This document shows positions 35,004-47,391 of a stretch of DNA of 64,000 bases, one piece after another. A program made the position numbers and the translations under genes. The stretch's first letter is position 1. Each line of letters opens with the position of its first letter. The notes under the pieces are model-generated. The model had not been told where the DNA came from. It saw only the letters and a program-made list of their open reading frames with translations, and did not search any database. Origin of the DNA: Lojkania enalia (Eukaryota > Ascomycota > Dothideomycetes > Pleosporales); NCBI GenBank assembly GCA_010094045.1, contig ML986583.1, positions 157,951 through 221,950 of the forward strand. Reading direction: 5' to 3'.

Positions 35004-35034
<31 letters not shown>
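35004..35034 (+). terminator. T31 tract, Pol III terminator of the tRNA gene
   Basis: Thirty-one consecutive T lie 15 bp after the tRNA end. Far shorter runs suffice for Pol III termination; this length probably arose by slippage. Confidence 0.7.
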
Positions 35035-35035
<1 letters not shown>

Positions 35036-38000
35036 AGCTTTTCATCTTTCTTACTTTGCATTTTCGTGATTTTAAAAAACTCTAAATTGGATACAAAATA
35101 TTTGTTCGTAATGTGATATATATATATAAACTAATCAACTTAGATGGACCTTTTTGATGATTTCTTTGCATATATACATGTGTTAGAGATGTAGCCCTAA
35201 TGACACGACGATTTAAAACATGCATGGGGTTTTCGAGCTTGTGCAAGCTCAACAAATTTAGTTAATATTTGCAGGGCATCCTACAAACAGACTTATCATA
35301 AGTATCCAAACCACCTTTTATATGATCTGAATTATTTTCTCAGAATCGTGAATAGGTCGCCTTGATTTCATTCATCCACTGAACACCCTAACTAGAATCC
35401 ACGAAGTTGTCGCCAGAAAAGAAAAGGGCTTAGCGTAGGCTTGGGTTAGACGGATTTCGTACCAGATATATCGTGCCCGGGCCTTGCACTTCATACTCGC
35501 TAGCTTTGTACTTCCGGATTCAAACTCCGAATTCAAACCCAATAAATATCTCTTATATTAGGAATTCACATTATAGGTAGAAGTAATTCGTCAGAAGAAT
35601 AGTGTCTGTCGTCGTTCATCACAGACTTATAAAATTTTCGGAGCCCGTAAAGCACCTGAATGACTCGGCTTTCTGTTGAGCAATAGCCATATCGTAAACA
35701 GGACTCGGAGCCGGATCTTATGTGATAGAAAATTATACGTTATTGTCTAATAATCTTGGGGATAAGTCTCCCAAATTAAAGCACATTGATCTCGATGTAT
35801 GAAGAAGAGTGACATTTAGGAACTATTTATGCTGCCATGTCTTTTGTGTAGCATCCAACAAAGATGAATATCAAACGGTATGTATGATCCCAACACCATA
35901 TCTTGAGGCAGAAAATTCGGTTTCGTGGACCATATTTCGCTGTCTAGTATGGTCATGTGATGCGTTTACAAGCCGGATTTGAAGTCCGTCTCGCCAGCTT
36001 TGGAGATTCCATTAGCTCACTCTGCGTCACGATAAATCCTGTAGTCATCTGAGAAAATAGCAATCTCGTAATAAACGGATTCTCGGGCCTTCTCGCCTTT
36101 GCTTAAGCAACTAGGTTCACGCGCATTGCGTGGCAACCACGTGGCGTAGAATAGGAGTAGCCTCCGGACCCTATTAGCCTTAGTCAGAACGCATCTTAAT
36201 TCTAGAGCATGTTCCTGGGATCTTGCCATTATGGATCCGTTTCTGGCACCTCGGGGATGACCGCGTAATAATTCTAGCTATCCTAAGCGATTGGCGGCAT
36301 TGCGTCTGTGCAAGTCCGATTTGGCCGACCGAATACCAAATAGCTAAAGTCTGACGGGCATGGAAATTGTCCCGCGCCTGGTCGGCGATTACTATTCATG
36401 GCCTATGGTTCGGCGATATATCGTATGCAGAAGTACCCAGTGTATGAACACCCCTGAGGCTCACCCACAGTCAGACCCTGGTGTCAACAAACACATCCTA
36501 TCATAGGTGCTATACTCCTACCAAATAGCTACTTCATCTATCACAGATCGGCATCATATAGGAATAGCGGGTCTATTACGGTGCGGGCCGGATGAACAAA
36601 CCATTCACGCTAGAGCAGAAATCGAAAGTTCGTCTTGATACCTCTTAGATCCTCAAGTTTGGCCAATGAACATTTTCGCAATGCGGAAGCCCGATGTCAC
36701 GTACATTTCTGGCCTCATCAAGCTAATCAAATATTGTAGCGCAGCACCAATCGATAGTGGAGGTCTTGCAACAATGCTTCCTTGAGCTCTCCACTTGCGA
36801 GAATTCCCTATTACGCCCCCAAAGCCACGAGCAATGATCAATAGAACAATGTGGATGTTCCGGAGAATCGGTAAACATTGCCACGCGACCCGTGAGATAA
36901 GAGCGGGCGCATCATTTCGTATTCAAGGCTATGCAACAGGGATAGTGTCCTTTGCAGTTCCAGGACCTGGCTTCGGTAAGTGGGGTCGAAAAGCAGCTGA
37001 ACTTAACACTTTGCTCAAGACACAGCACTTGAGTTTCTACTCTTCAACCAACTGGCATCCCTTGTGAATTTTCGGATGTCGCCCTATCCAAGTCTTCGTA
37101 AGGTAGAAGGCTGATATATTTATTCCAAGTCCGCGTCCACCATCCGACATGAACGCATAGTCCCACGTCTGCCCCATATTTACTGCCAGTTTTCTTGAGG
37201 CTCCTCGTGGTTAGCGCAGTGCCACATACATATCATGACTGCAAAGGAGGGCCCTGGGCGCATGTGTGTGGTCAAAGGAGGGTTGAAACACGGGGCGGGA
37301 TCGCCCGGACCGTATTTGATCAATAACGAATCGCCGCTAGACCCCTCTGGTTCGCCAAACCATCCTCCGTCTTTTCAGCTGCACCCAAGCTAACGTTACC
37401 CTTATCAGGAACAAGTCTTACTCGTCCGCGCTGTTTCTGATTCCGTTCGTTCAATGCCACCATGTACTAGTCGTATGGTCAGCGCTGTCACAATCTACCC
37501 AGGTGAAAGCTGCAATTTGCCTCTATGCTTCTAACCATCCTATAGTCACATTTAAATGCACTACCACTAATTACGGAAGTTGTATATATAGCTTATCGAG
37601 GGCACAAGGGACATGCCATCCTTTCAATGCCTGTAGACACCCAAGGACCCGGATACTACGTGCGGCCGTCCCAATCAACTGCCGTGCCACGACTAACCGT
37701 GCGTATTCGACCCACATATTTTTGACGCTCTTTCTCCGATCCACTACCCCTACCACGCAGATACTGGTCCGGATTCTCGAGCGCTAGACGTCTCTATCAG
37801 AGCTGTATTTGATATTAAGTGGCTGATAATCCTCAGGGATTGAGTTGATAAGATCGCTGAAAAGCGAGTCGTCTCATGAATTCCGTATCACAACCGGCTC
37901 AGACAGACTCTTCACTAGCAGCAAGCAATTGGAAATCCGCTTTCCAGTAAACGAAAAACTCTATAATGGTGTGTTGTTCTCTTTATATTCACCTTTAACG

Positions 38001-39206
38001 GTCTAGTTGAATGCTGGAAATCCTTGAACAGCTTTTGAATTTTGACTGTTGTAGAAAATGCAAGACGCGCGTGTCAGCTTCTGGCGTGGCTTGAATATTC
38101 TTTTGAGTTTCATACTTTTACCTTTATCGTTTAATTTCCTCTGTAAACAATTGTAGGAGGAAGCTCTATGGATAATAGCTATTGGAGGGTTATCTTCTGA
38201 ATTGAGTATCTCTCTTCTTGCTTGGTCCTTGGGAGTTCTGAATTACCGGCGCATTCGCTACTAGTGTTCTCGAAGGCGCCTATTCCGACTTGGGGCGCTG
38301 TCACAGCCAGGGGTGTTTCTTGGCCTGTCTTACTTTCGTTTTGGCCTAGATCTCGGGCGCATGATTGCATGGATATGCTCCATATTCGGCCTTAGTAGTT
38401 CCGTGGACACTTTCTTCGCTCTTGATTTGACCCTTACCTCTTATACATAGTCTAACTCTGCGTTTAGAGAATTCCCAAACCAGACCAAAGGTTCCTGAAT
38501 TAGAGCGCTTCTGCTTAGTGATCGACATCTTATTGGACCACCGTGTGCCCTTCTATTATGGCGACCCTAGTTCCTCTGTGCTGGATTATGGGAATCTCTA
38601 AGCGACCGACCGAGCCTCGTAGCCGCAAGGTACGCCATATCTCCTTGGCATATCGGCTTTTCATACGTATTTTGAATCTTATTTTTGGAAACCAAGTTAG
38701 GAACGATCAACCACCGTATCTTCGTGTACTCCTAGGATATTGACCTCATCGACGAATGTTTCACCTGCGCGTCAACCTTTCAGCCCAGGTCTCAACCTCG
38801 AGGCAGCTGTTGCTACCTGCCTCTTGAGCTTTGCAAGTTTAGTAGCCTGAGCCTATCCTAGATTCTGACTGCCACACTATGACTCGATAGTTCTCGCTTT
38901 TTCCAGCTAACCACATCCAATAGTACAATCTAAGGCGCTACTGCAAGCCTTAATCATGATGGCTTCCACATCCAACATCTCAGACACCTCCACAACCCTC
39001 GAATTTCCACTTCTCTAGCTAGTTCAGGTATCATCCGTGCTCGTGTTCGTGGCAGACCTAGAATGGCCTTGATAGCTTAACGCCAACTTTGAATGGCTTT
39101 GCAGAAGGCGGCTATCTAGCCTCACACTGATTCGGAAGAAGGTCCTCTCTACTCCGGAGGACTGTCAGAGTCCTATTTTGGGCAAAGAGTAAATGGTCTT
39201 GAAGCG
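35035..39206. other. Gene-poor flank, about 4.2 kb
   Basis: No convincing gene. Short open frames (for example minus strand 36841-36653 and plus strand 36795-37067) lack recognisable motifs and splice partners. Base composition is closer to normal than in the element, so this is not strongly RIP-hit. It may hold old, unrecognisable pseudogenes and the distal promoter of the laccase gene. Confidence 0.4.
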
Positions 39207-39214
39207 TATAAAAG
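39207..39214 (+). promoter_or_regulatory. TATA box of the laccase gene
   Basis: TATAAAAG lies 162 bp before the laccase start codon, followed by a pyrimidine-rich leader (TTCTCCGGTCCTTTTC near 39270). Confidence 0.6.
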
Positions 39215-39375
39215 GTCCATAGCTTCCAACAAACAACAGTGAAGCAGTCAAGTCTTTCTTGAGATAAGCTACTTCTCCGGTCCTTTTCTATATATTTCTA
39301 TATTTCTTCGGTATATATTTTGAATCATTTGAGTCCATTCGCTCTAAATACAGATCCCCACCGAAATATTGCGAC

Positions 39376-41479
39376 ATGAAGTCCATTATCGCTGTTGGAG
39401 CTCCCCTCCTAGCGCTCTCCGCTACCCCTGTAACTGGGATGGCTCTTCATGGAAGCTTAATGAGTCCCAACACTGCACTTCTAGGTCCTCGTCATGTCGA
39501 AAAGCGGCAATCATCCTGCATCAATGGGCCAACAACTCGCAACTGTTGGCTGCCTGGCTTCGATGCTAACACGAACCAGTACCAGTCTTGGCCTAATACT
39601 GGTCGGACTGTAACCGTATGTACCGTATCCACCTTAATATCTTCAACTTATTGACTTATTGAAGTATGACTTGAGCATAACGAATACCACCTGCAATCTT
39701 GATGGTCACGGGGCTAGGACTTGCATGCTTATTAATAATCAGTTCCCCGGACCTGTTTTGACAGCTAACTGGGGTAAGCTAGTCCGGTGTCTTTGGGTTT
39801 ATCAGCGCTAACTGGAGTCAAAAGGTGATACCCTGCGAATTACTGTTCGCAATATGTTGCAGCACAATGGCACATCGATCCATTGGCATGGGATCAGGCA
39901 GTTAAACTCAAACATTCAAGACGGCGTAAACGGTGTTACTGAATGTCAGGTTAACATACCCCTCTGTGACAAGCCTGTAATTAACTTTCCCTCAGGTGCC
40001 CTTGCTCCCGGAGATGCCACTACCTATCAATTCCGTCTGACAGAATACGGAACCACTTGGTACCACTCTCATTTCAGTGGCCAGTACGGCGATGGCATTG
40101 TTGGCTCAATAGTCATTAACGGGCCCGCCACTGCCAACTACGATATTGATCTTGGCGCTTACCCAATTACAGATTGGTAAGATAAAGCACTTGATCCGTT
40201 CTTATTCTACATTCTGACAGGCCTTAGGTACTACATAACCGCCTTCCAAGCTGGTGCGCGGGCGTTCAACGGAGGCCTTGGTGGGCCGCCACCAACTGGC
40301 GATAATATATTGATCAACGGTACGAATAAAAATGCACAAGGTGGAGGTTCGTATAGCAAAGTCACCCTCACTCCTGGGAAGAAGCACCGACTCCGAATTA
40401 TCAATACTGCTATCGATGCAAGCTTTAGGGTGAATCTTGACGGACATCCGTTCCAAGTCATCGCTCACGATTTTGTGCCCGTCGTCCCGTATACAGCAAA
40501 CTATCTTCAACTTGGCATTGGTAAGTAGACGCGACAAATCTGCAGATGATGATTTTCTCATCAGATACAGGTCAACGATACGACGTCATTATTAACGCCA
40601 ACCAAACTGCTCGTACCTACTGGTTCAGAGCTGATGCTGACGGCAACTGCCAAAGTGTGAATAATGGAGTTGGGCGCGCTATTTTCGCATATCAAGGCCA
40701 AACGGTAGCTGACCCTACGACAAACCCACCAGCCAATCCTCCTACTGGCTGCAGCAACGACCCGATTACCACACCAAAGATTGCATTGAACGTCCCCAGT
40801 GCTCCCTTTCAGCAGCAGGCACAGACCCTTCCGGTCGGCTTTGGTCCCGTAAACACAAACGGTCAAAATCTTGTCCTTTGGACCGTCAATGGCACGTCTA
40901 TGATTATCGATCCTGGAAAGCCTACTATTGAATATGTCGCCGACGGTAATACGAGCTATCCACAGTCGTATAACCTCATCGAAGTCTCCCCATCAGCCTC
41001 GGTAAGCCCTATTTCAATATATTATACCTTGTCGACTAAGAAAATCATGATAGTGGACATACTGGGTCATCCAACAAGCCGCCGGCGCCCCTCCAATCGC
41101 TCATCCTATTCATCTTCACGGCCACGATATGTACGTCCTCGGCACCGGCACTGGCACGTTCTCTGCCTCTAATATCCCTTCACTCAAATTTACAAACCCG
41201 CCTCGTCGCGACGTCGCATTCCTCCCCGGGGGCGGCTGGCTCGTCATCGCTTTCCCGACCGACAACCCGGGCGCTTGGCTAATGCACTGCCACATCGCCT
41301 TCCACGTCTCCATGGGCCTGAGCGTCCAGTTTCTAGAAAAGAAGGCCAATATCAATCTCCCGCCTCAAAATTCTCAGTGGTGGAATACTTGTATCAATTG
41401 GGCGAATTATCAGCGGAATAAACCCGTCTATCCGCAAGACGATTCGGGATTGAAGAAGAGGTGGCCGCCGCTTGATTAG
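39376..41479 (+). CDS. Secreted laccase (multicopper oxidase)
   Basis: Six exons (39376-39615, 39665-39773, 39825-40176, 40228-40520, 40565-41001, 41054-41479) give about 618 residues. A signal peptide (about 1-21) is followed by a Kex2-like site (VEKR, then QSSC). The copper ligand motifs are complete: HWHG (136-139), HSH (197-199), HPIHLHGH (494-501) and HCHIAFH (555-561). The position ten residues after the ligand Cys is Leu, as in ascomycete laccases. DSGLKKR near the C-terminus matches the ascomycete C-terminal processing site, after which only a short plug remains. The enzyme oxidises phenols with reduction of oxygen to water. All five introns (44-52 nt) remove frame breaks. HVSMG replaces the more usual HVSGG. 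Confidence 0.95.
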
Positions 41480-42426
41480 GCTGGCGATTCCTTCCAAAGG
41501 CTTAGGAGAATTTGAGATCATCTAGATCGCGCTCGTTGGCGGTGTAAATTCCAGAGGATCTAAACTATGCTTGGTTCGCCGAATTCCTCGGGTATGCGCG
41601 ATGCAAACGTACGTTGGTAGGAAAAAATTTGGTTGATGTTTGGAAGAATTTCTTGGCCTTTTTCATTTCTTTTGTCTTTCGTTTTGTTATTGAGTTCATT
41701 TGATATTTGCGACTCAGTTCTAGTCATTCATTGTGACGGTGGATTAGATATGGTGGGCGGAAGTAGCATGTATTGGTCAATCTACCAAACTATGGATGAG
41801 GCTGTTAACGTTGGGCCTTGGCAGGCCCTGGCCCGTTATAATCACGTGACATTCATTTCCCTTGGTTTTTAAAGTTCGCTGCCTATGCTGAAGAACCTTT
41901 TCTTTCCTTCCACCACTATCCAACCTGTAAATAGAGTCCGCTTAACATACATGCACATGAATTCATCATTACATTTCCTTCCACAAGGATGAGAGTCATG
42001 GGGATGCTCCATATTCCAGAAGCGTTCATTGTGGCTTGTTGTAGCATCCAATCAGCAGCTTCTACCAAATTGCCGGCCGCCTCGTATGCTGTTGTCTGCG
42101 GGGTACCAGGAGCACCACAACACCGCATGCGCTCTCTCCAACGAGCCCACTCGCACAAGGTACGTTTACGCTACGTAAATCAATTTATCCAGTGCACGAG
42201 CATGGGTCCTGCATCAGGGTCCTCGATTATCGAATCACAGAACGTTCACAAGCACGGCTCCAAGCCATCGGTATTGTGTAGATGTGAATGAGTGGTACTG
42301 TGACTGCAAGGTGCTCAATGAGGGGAAACGGGCTCCTGGGTAGGTACCCCGCCGTAAACGAGCTTGTTCCTGTTCTAGGATATGCATCCTGTGCGGCGTG
42401 GATGCTCGGCTTTATGTGTGGGGCCA
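41480..42426. other. Intergenic region between laccase and GPR1/FUN34-like gene
   Basis: About 0.95 kb. A CACGTGAC element lies at 41843-41850. Short open frames here have no recognisable features. Confidence 0.45.
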
Positions 42427-42433
42427 TATAAAT
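42427..42433 (+). promoter_or_regulatory. TATA box of the GPR1/FUN34-like gene
   Basis: TATAAAT lies 117 bp before the start codon in an otherwise GC-richer stretch. Confidence 0.55.
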
Positions 42434-42543
42434 ATGACCACGCGCCTGGACCACAGACTGTTAACTTAGCTTTTCATACACTGACGTACTCTCGGAGACT
42501 TGCAACGGATACACGCCAAGTTAAGGAGGCATTGAAAGGAAAG

Positions 42544-43614
42544 ATGGCGACAACAACTGCGACGGAGACTATAAATAGACCGAATACTAAAGAGGTGAAT
42601 GGGACGGGTCCGGATACGATTAACAAGGGAGCTCCGCTTACACATACCACGACTAATATCACGCTTTCTCCGGAGTTGTTTGAAAAGGTAATGTACTTAA
42701 ATCTCGGCCGCTTCCTACTCGCATAGAGCTAATTGTAGGTATAGCTCTACCTAGCCCCGAAAGTTCCGCATTCTGCTTCTGTAAACCGCTATGCTAATGC
42801 TACACCGCTCGGGTTCCTTGGGTACATTTGTCTGGATGATTAGAAGAGAATATGTGCTAATTACAGTTTAGATTTGTGATTTCTACATTCACTTTTAGTA
42901 TGGTATTGATGGGATGGGGTGGGGCGAATGGCCTACCTGCTGTAGCGTACGTAATACTATTCTCATCACATGCACTATCGATTCCGATAAACTTACCAAT
43001 TTCTTATATACCTAGCGGTATATTCTTCTTCACAGGCCCAGTACTTCTCCTCCTCAGTACAATATTCCTCTGGATCCAGGCCCAATTCTTCCCAATGATG
43101 GTCTGTGGCCTCTTCTGCGTCTTCTGGCTCTCCTTCGGACTCCTCCAACTGCCTACACTCGGCCTCGCCGAAGCTTATTCCTCGCCCAAAGAAATGAATG
43201 CTGTCATAGCATTGTACTTGATCGTTTGGGGGTTTGCTTTAGGCACTTTTTGGTTGTTTACGATTAGGATTAATGCCGTGTTTGCCGGGATCTTCTTCTT
43301 TGTGACGCTAGGGAGTTGGGTGTTGGCCGGTGCGTACTTTAGGGTGTCGACGGGAGATTTTAAGGAGGCGCAGAGGCTGCAGAAAGTAAGTCCAGATTTT
43401 CAAGTCTAGGACATGGAATGGAAAACGGCTGACTCTAGAACAGGCGGGAGGCGCTCTCCTTTTCATAGTGGCAATTTTAGGCTGGTATATGATCTTCGTG
43501 ATGATGGCTGCGGAGATGCGTTGGACGATTAGCTTACCTGTTGGCGACTTGAGTCATTTTTGGAAATCGACAGATGTTGAGATTGCGGCCATGGAGAACG
43601 AAAAGAAGGATTAG
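42544..43614 (+). CDS. GPR1/FUN34/YaaH family acetate or ammonium transporter
   Basis: Five exons (42544-42687, 42745-42821, 42872-42946, 43016-43385, 43444-43614) give about 278 residues, normal for the family. A 60-residue hydrophilic N-terminus leads to ANATPLGFLGF, the counterpart of the family's NPAPLGL motif (with the first Pro replaced). Six helices follow: FVISTFTFSMVLMGWGG, GIFFFTGPVLLLLSTIF, FFPMMVCGLFCVFWLSF, and the rest. The joint between exons 3 and 4 restores PAVAGIFFFTGP, which is strongly conserved. Members such as yeast Ady2/Ato1 and Aspergillus AcpA import acetate with protons; ammonium export has also been proposed. The Met within exon 3 would give a truncated protein without the first helix. 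Confidence 0.9.
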
Positions 43615-44988
43615 AAATTGCAACGCTAGGATGTAGAGCGAGGGAGGCGGAGGCGGACTGAAATTCTTTGGATTATGGGAGCTAGAAGCGGGATCTAGGC
43701 GCCATGGCTGGATCAGTGCACTAGATGACATACATGGTTATGGTTTCGTATCCATTCTCGGAATATGTGGACCGGATTCTAGCTAGGACATTGAGGAGTA
43801 TGTTCCAGTAGACTCATGTAATATAAGCTCGTCTCTTGGTTGCCGTTGGTGGATAGTTATTTTGACTCTGCGACTTGTCACTGCGCGATACCCACTTCAC
43901 TCCGTTATAGCATCTACTAGATGCACTGACAATCCTATAGAAATAAAGCAACTTGGGCCAGTTCCTTTGGTTCAGATATCGTTTCCTAACTCGAACAGGG
44001 ATTCATAGTGGCAACACGAATAATGACCAAAAATAGCCTAGGTAAGAAGCTCGCTGTCGATGCCAAAGCCTAGCTCATCTCGACTAGAATACATGGAGGG
44101 TCCATGGATACCACTCCGAGTCGAGGACTGCTCGCATAAAGAAGCGTCAAAGCTTTCGAGGCAACAAGATTATTCTAGGTGAAGCTTTATTACAATAAGG
44201 TGCTTGAACTTGACTCATTTCCTAGCATTCAAAATCTTAGAACATTGATTTATGGTGAATCGAGCGCCTGTGAAATCCAGAATTTCATGTAATTTCACGA
44301 AACAGCACTGTACCTATAGCTTTCTACCACAATAGCGAACGAATGGATGGCATCAATTCAGTCTCTCCTGAATCTTGCATTGTACGGATGATCATCCTTT
44401 GCGATTCCACGGCCGTGATAGCGGTATCGTATCAACTACCGGTTGGTGGTCCCTGCCGAGATGTTTTACGCGAACCTCAATTCGTTCAGGCGCAAGCATC
44501 ATCCTCTAGGAATAAGCCGTGTCAGATACTCTTTTCTTGTCTTCTAGGCTCCTTGTAATGCCATTGAACCTGTTTAGGTCCTTGGATCGACCTGGACGAC
44601 GGTATCCCTACTGTATATAAGATGGAGGAAATTAGTGTGGACGGTTGTCATTTTCCGAGTCTCGATAAATCCTAAAGCTCAACGTCCGTCTAACTCCGCA
44701 ACACCTCAGACCGGATGAAGCGAACTAGTGGCATTTTTTGACCTGATTTTCTGTTTCCGAGCATACCCGATACCTAGTCTACGCGATGGCTTCTCCGGAC
44801 CTTGTGGAGACAAAACCGACGACCCCGGATTTTTGTGGAGAATCTGGGGTTCGTTTCCAGACCACAGGCGAAATGGGCACAGCCGAGGAATACTTATAGC
44901 GATCTAATCCACTGAGTTGATAGATAGGTGCCTACCTGATCCTTCGTCGCTCTATCCTCTAGGAATTTTTCTTCTGTCTCCGTTCGCC
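43615..44988. other. Intergenic region, no gene seen
   Basis: About 1.4 kb between two plus-strand genes. It holds the 3' UTR of the upstream gene and the promoter of the MFS pump. No gene, repeat or RNA is recognised. Confidence 0.5.
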
Positions 44989-46978
44989 ATGGATCCCAAC
45001 GAGAAGAACACCACATCACATATCGACACGATTGAGCGCATGAACACCTCGGAGCAAGGCGCTCCACTCAAACATGTCAACAGCGCAAATGAAGAGATTG
45101 TGGAGCACCTCCAGAATACTGGTGAGGAGGTCGGTATGACGTTTCGCACAATCATGGCAGCAACTGTGAGTGCTTCCCGACTGAACAACTATAAAGCCTA
45201 AGCTAACTCCTTTGATAGTCAATGGCCATGTGTTACAACGCGTATCTATTCACGTTGTTGATTCCTCCCGCGATTTTGAGTTTCATTAATTCGGAGCTTG
45301 GTCCGTCTCGCAGCTATACCTGGATCGTAATTTCATGGAATCTCGGTGGCGCTATGCTTGTAACTATTGGCGGCCGTCTATCGGACATTTTCGGTCGACG
45401 ATGGTTCTTTATCGCAGGCGCAGGGACTCTTGTTATCGGCAGCATCGTTTCTGCAACAGGCCAGTCCATTCCTCAGATGATTGCCGGCGGCGCGATCTTC
45501 GGAGCTGGTTCTGGTTTCCTTGAGATGTCGTTCGGAGCTGTTCAGGTAAACCTTCCGTAAGCCCTCCAATTTGCTCGAACTAAGAGAGTCAAGGAAATTG
45601 TGCCCAGTAGATATCGCCACGTCACGATCGGTCTGTTTGATGCTTCATCGGTGATCGCTCAGATTATGCCTCTCGTCGCATGGGTAATTATCAAGCATAC
45701 CGGCAACTGGCGTATCGCGTACTACGTCATGATTGCTTTCCAAGCTTTGAACCTCATCCTACTCTGGGTCTTCTACAATCCGCCTTCATTCAAAGAAAAG
45801 CAAGCTATACATGGCAAGACAAAGCGCCAGCTTCTAGCAGAGTTTGACTGGATAGGCCTCTTTCTCTTCGTCGCGGGGTGCACAATGTTCATCGTTGGAC
45901 TAAACTCGGGAGGTTCTCTAAACCCGTGGACGAGCGCTGCCACACTCTGTCCCATCATCATTGGATTTATAACACTGGTTGGGCTTGGATTCTACGAGGC
46001 ATACGGAAATCTCAAGGAGCCTTTGTTCCCGCCTCGCCTATTCAGAGCCATGCGACAGTGAGTATCAAATGCCTAAAATGTGGATCGAATCTAATTCGTG
46101 TAGTTTTACCGTACCTATGATTGTTATGGCTATCGGGGGCATGCAATACTATTCCAACGCCACTCTTTGGCCACGTTTGTCGCAGTTATTATATGCTTCT
46201 GATGAAATCTCGAAAGGTCTTTACTCTGAGGTACTACCGCTTGGCTCAATTATTGGTGGCATTGTCGTCGCTTTCAGCAAGAAGATCGGGCATCAGCGAT
46301 GGCAAGTTACGCTAGCCGTTGCGCTGCAGACAGCGTGTGTGGGTGCCATGTCTACCGCCACTCTGGATAACCCGGCCAGGTCGATTGTCCTAACATTCTT
46401 TATTTCGCTATGCACATCCATTAATCTGCTAAACGGAATGGTCTTGGTTGGCTTCGGCATTGTCTATCAAGAAGATATGTAAGTTTCCTGACGTTGGATC
46501 TCAGCATTTACATCACGTGACACAATATCACAGTGGAACTGCAGCCGGTCTAGCCGGAACTTCACGTCTCCTAGCGGGTGCTGTTGCGACTGCCATTTTC
46601 AGCAACGTAACCAACAACAAATACGCATCCACGCTCCCTGGAAGCGTTCAATCGAATGTTGCTAGCTTCAACCTCCCATCAGATGTTCTTACTCAGCTCA
46701 CTGCTGCCGCTCGTCTCGGTACTGCTGCTGCATACAATGCTATTCCCGGCATTACACCCACGATTCAGGCAGCGGCCACTCTTGCAAACAAGCAGGCCTA
46801 TCTTGCAGGCGCCCATCTTTCGTATCAGGTCGCGCTAGCTTTCGGTCTTTGTGGTGTCATTGCTGCGTTCTTCATCCCCTCTGTAGACACACGGAAGTAC
46901 ACCAAGAAAACTGTTGCCGTGCAGCAAGCCGACCGTAAGGCGCTCGAAGAGAAGAAGGCGCAGGGCCCTGGGGTCTAG
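44989..46978 (+). CDS. MFS efflux pump, TRI12/siderophore-transporter family
   Basis: Exons 44989-45165, 45219-45545, 45594-46057, 46104-46478 and 46534-46978 give about 595 residues. A 55-residue hydrophilic N-terminus is followed by a probable 14-helix membrane domain. Family marks are GGRLSDIFGRRW between helices two and three, the ELVP-like EIVPSRYR segment before the sixth helix, and a last helix pair ending PSVDTRKYTKK. Members of the Pfam TRI12 group export trichothecenes or carry siderophores; similar proteins in other fungi have unknown cargo. No toxin or siderophore biosynthesis gene is visible nearby, so the cargo cannot be inferred. It sits between two metabolite and nutrient genes next to the transposon island. 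Splice phases are consistent across all joins. Confidence 0.9.
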
Positions 46979-47391
46979 AAGCATCTTTCCTGTACATCTT
47001 ATTAGTATTTCGGAAATGCCAAGAGTTATAGGTTAAGGACGGCTGGAATGTTTAGCTGAGCTAAGATAGAGTAGCTTTTGCTGGTTCATTACTGGGTAGA
47101 ATATATCTTGATACTCGCGCACTCGATAGAGACTTCTAACTTTACTATATATGAACTAGTCATCACCCGTTTGCGCAACACTAATTCTAGAATTACCTAT
47201 TGTTTAGTATCCTGTTAAGTGGTAATAATAGTAACACTTCCGATTAATACCCTGGCATCCCGAATATAAATTTGTTAGTGCCAGTTAAAGCATATAAGCT
47301 AAAGACTAGGGCTCATAATAATAGAACATTAAGATAACGCCAAAAAGCTGCATAATTCAACTCCAAACCACCATATCCCACGCGGTCGCCC
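46979..47391. other. Intergenic region between convergent genes
   Basis: About 410 bp, AT-rich, holding the 3' ends of the MFS pump and the nuclease. Nothing else is seen. Confidence 0.5.

Noticed and set aside
36653..37067. Overlapping short frames on both strands
   Set aside because: No motif I can name, no start or splice context, and no extension in frame.
44343..44558. 71-codon frame upstream of the MFS pump
   Set aside because: No motif or splice support; likely chance.
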